From Demequinaceae bacterium UBA4004 (GTDB lineage: Bacteria > Actinomycetota > Actinomycetes > Actinomycetales > Demequinaceae): a stretch of 6,583 nucleotides of DNA. The stretch is from positions 1-6,583 of the forward strand of contig DGBM01000305.1 in NCBI GenBank assembly GCA_002384765.1, written 5' to 3'. Made by a program: the position numbers and the translations under genes. A model generated the notes under the pieces. The model did not search any database. It saw nothing but the letters and a program-made list of their open reading frames with translations, and was not told the origin of the DNA. Shown here piece by piece: positions 6,079 to 6,583 of this stretch (its first letter is position 1; each line of letters starts with the position of its first letter).

Positions 6079-6583
6079 ATGACTACCGAGACCTTTGCAG
6101 ATTTTGGCGTGAACCCACTGATCGTGGAGGCACTCGCCGACCACAGCATCATTTCCCCCTTCCCCATTCAGTCGATGACGCTACCCGTGGCGCTTTCCGG
6201 CCACGACATCATCGGCCAGGCCAAGACCGGCACGGGCAAGACGCTCGGCTTTGGCGTGCCGCTCCTGCAGCGGGCCGTGTCGCCCGACGAGCCCGGTTTT
6301 GACGAGATGGGCGACGCCGCAGGCAAGCCCCAGGCGCTCGTGGTCGCACCCACTCGCGAGCTGGCGGTACAGGTCGCCAACGACCTGGAGATGGCGTCCA
6401 AAAAGCGCTCGACCCGCATCCTGAAGATCTACGGCGGCCGCGCATACGAACCCCAGATCGAGGCGCTCCGCAAGGGCGTCGAGGTGGTGGTCGGCACCCC
6501 CGGGCGCCTCATCGACCTCATGAACCAGGGCCACCTGGACCTGCGCTTCGTGCGCACCGTGGTGCTCGACGAGGCCGACGAGA
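6079..6583 (+). CDS. DEAD-box ATP-dependent RNA helicase, N-terminal part (truncated by window edge)
   Basis: The first 168 codons of a DEAD-box RNA helicase are present. Motifs in order are the Q motif (SPFPIQ, 26-31, with upstream Phe residues), motif I AKTGTGKT (48-55), Ia PTRELA (91-96), the GG motif YGGRAYEPQ (118-126), Ib GTPGRLID (139-146) and motif II DEAD (164-167). All are canonical, so an active ATPase is expected. Such enzymes unwind short RNA duplexes in ribosome assembly, RNA decay or cold adaptation. Which subfamily this is depends on the C-terminal extension, which is missing; from gene order it would correspond to the mycobacterial RhlE-type gene. The insert between motifs I and Ia (68-85, rich in acidic residues and Gly) is somewhat longer than in compact family members. 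The ATG at 6079 has GAGGA four bases ahead. Confidence 0.93.
   Translation, partial: MTTETFADFGVNPLIVEALADHSIISPFPIQSMTLPVALSGHDIIGQAKTGTGKTLGFGVPLLQRAVSPDEPGFDEMGDAAGKPQALVVAPTRELAVQVANDLEMASKKRSTRILKIYGGRAYEPQIEALRKGVEVVVGTPGRLIDLMNQGHLDLRFVRTVVLDEADE

Noticed and set aside
6168..6534. Minus-strand frames opposite the DEAD-box gene
   Set aside because: The plus strand carries all N-terminal DEAD-box motifs in order, so these are antisense shadows.

Overview
The window is very GC-rich, has long open antisense frames, and uses GTG and TTG starts beside ATG. Its protein families (AdnA/AdnB, DUF3152, DUF3107) are typical of Actinobacteria. A Micrococcales-type actinomycete is the best guess, but the genus cannot be read from the sequence. 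The gene set resembles, from memory, the Mycobacterium tuberculosis region running from Rv3201c/Rv3202c (adnB/adnA) through Rv3207c (DUF3152) and TB9.4 (DUF3107) to the DEAD-box helicase gene rhlE, here in a compressed form.

Layout. Positions 1-4118 (minus strand) hold two translationally coupled genes for the subunits of a double-strand-break resection motor-nuclease. adnA is complete, and adnB runs off the left edge after 326 codons. The two overlap by a GTGA. A 75-bp gap with competing inverted repeats (4119-4193) separates adnA from a membrane-anchored DUF3152 protein (4194-5153, minus). This protein has lost the catalytic Glu of the family's zinc-peptidase motif. Back to back with it lies a 72-residue DUF3107 gene (5224-5442, plus). 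The short space between them carries a near-palindromic TACGATA that could be the -10 element of promoters firing both ways. Next comes a decayed gluconokinase gene (5458-5893, minus) that has lost its P-loop and carries at least two frame changes. A 185-bp non-coding stretch with several small dyads follows. The window ends inside a DEAD-box RNA helicase gene (6079 onward, plus), cut off just after the DEAD motif.

Function. AdnA and AdnB act together in DNA end resection, with AdnB carrying canonical motor motifs and AdnA carrying degenerate ones plus an intact nuclease. The DEAD-box protein belongs to RNA remodelling. DUF3152 and DUF3107 are conserved actinobacterial families without a settled function. 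I see no CRISPR array, insertion sequence, tRNA, rRNA or phage gene. The points most worth a second look are the HExxH-to-HRxxH change in the DUF3152 protein, the divergent promoter with a possible leaderless start, and the gluconokinase remnant.
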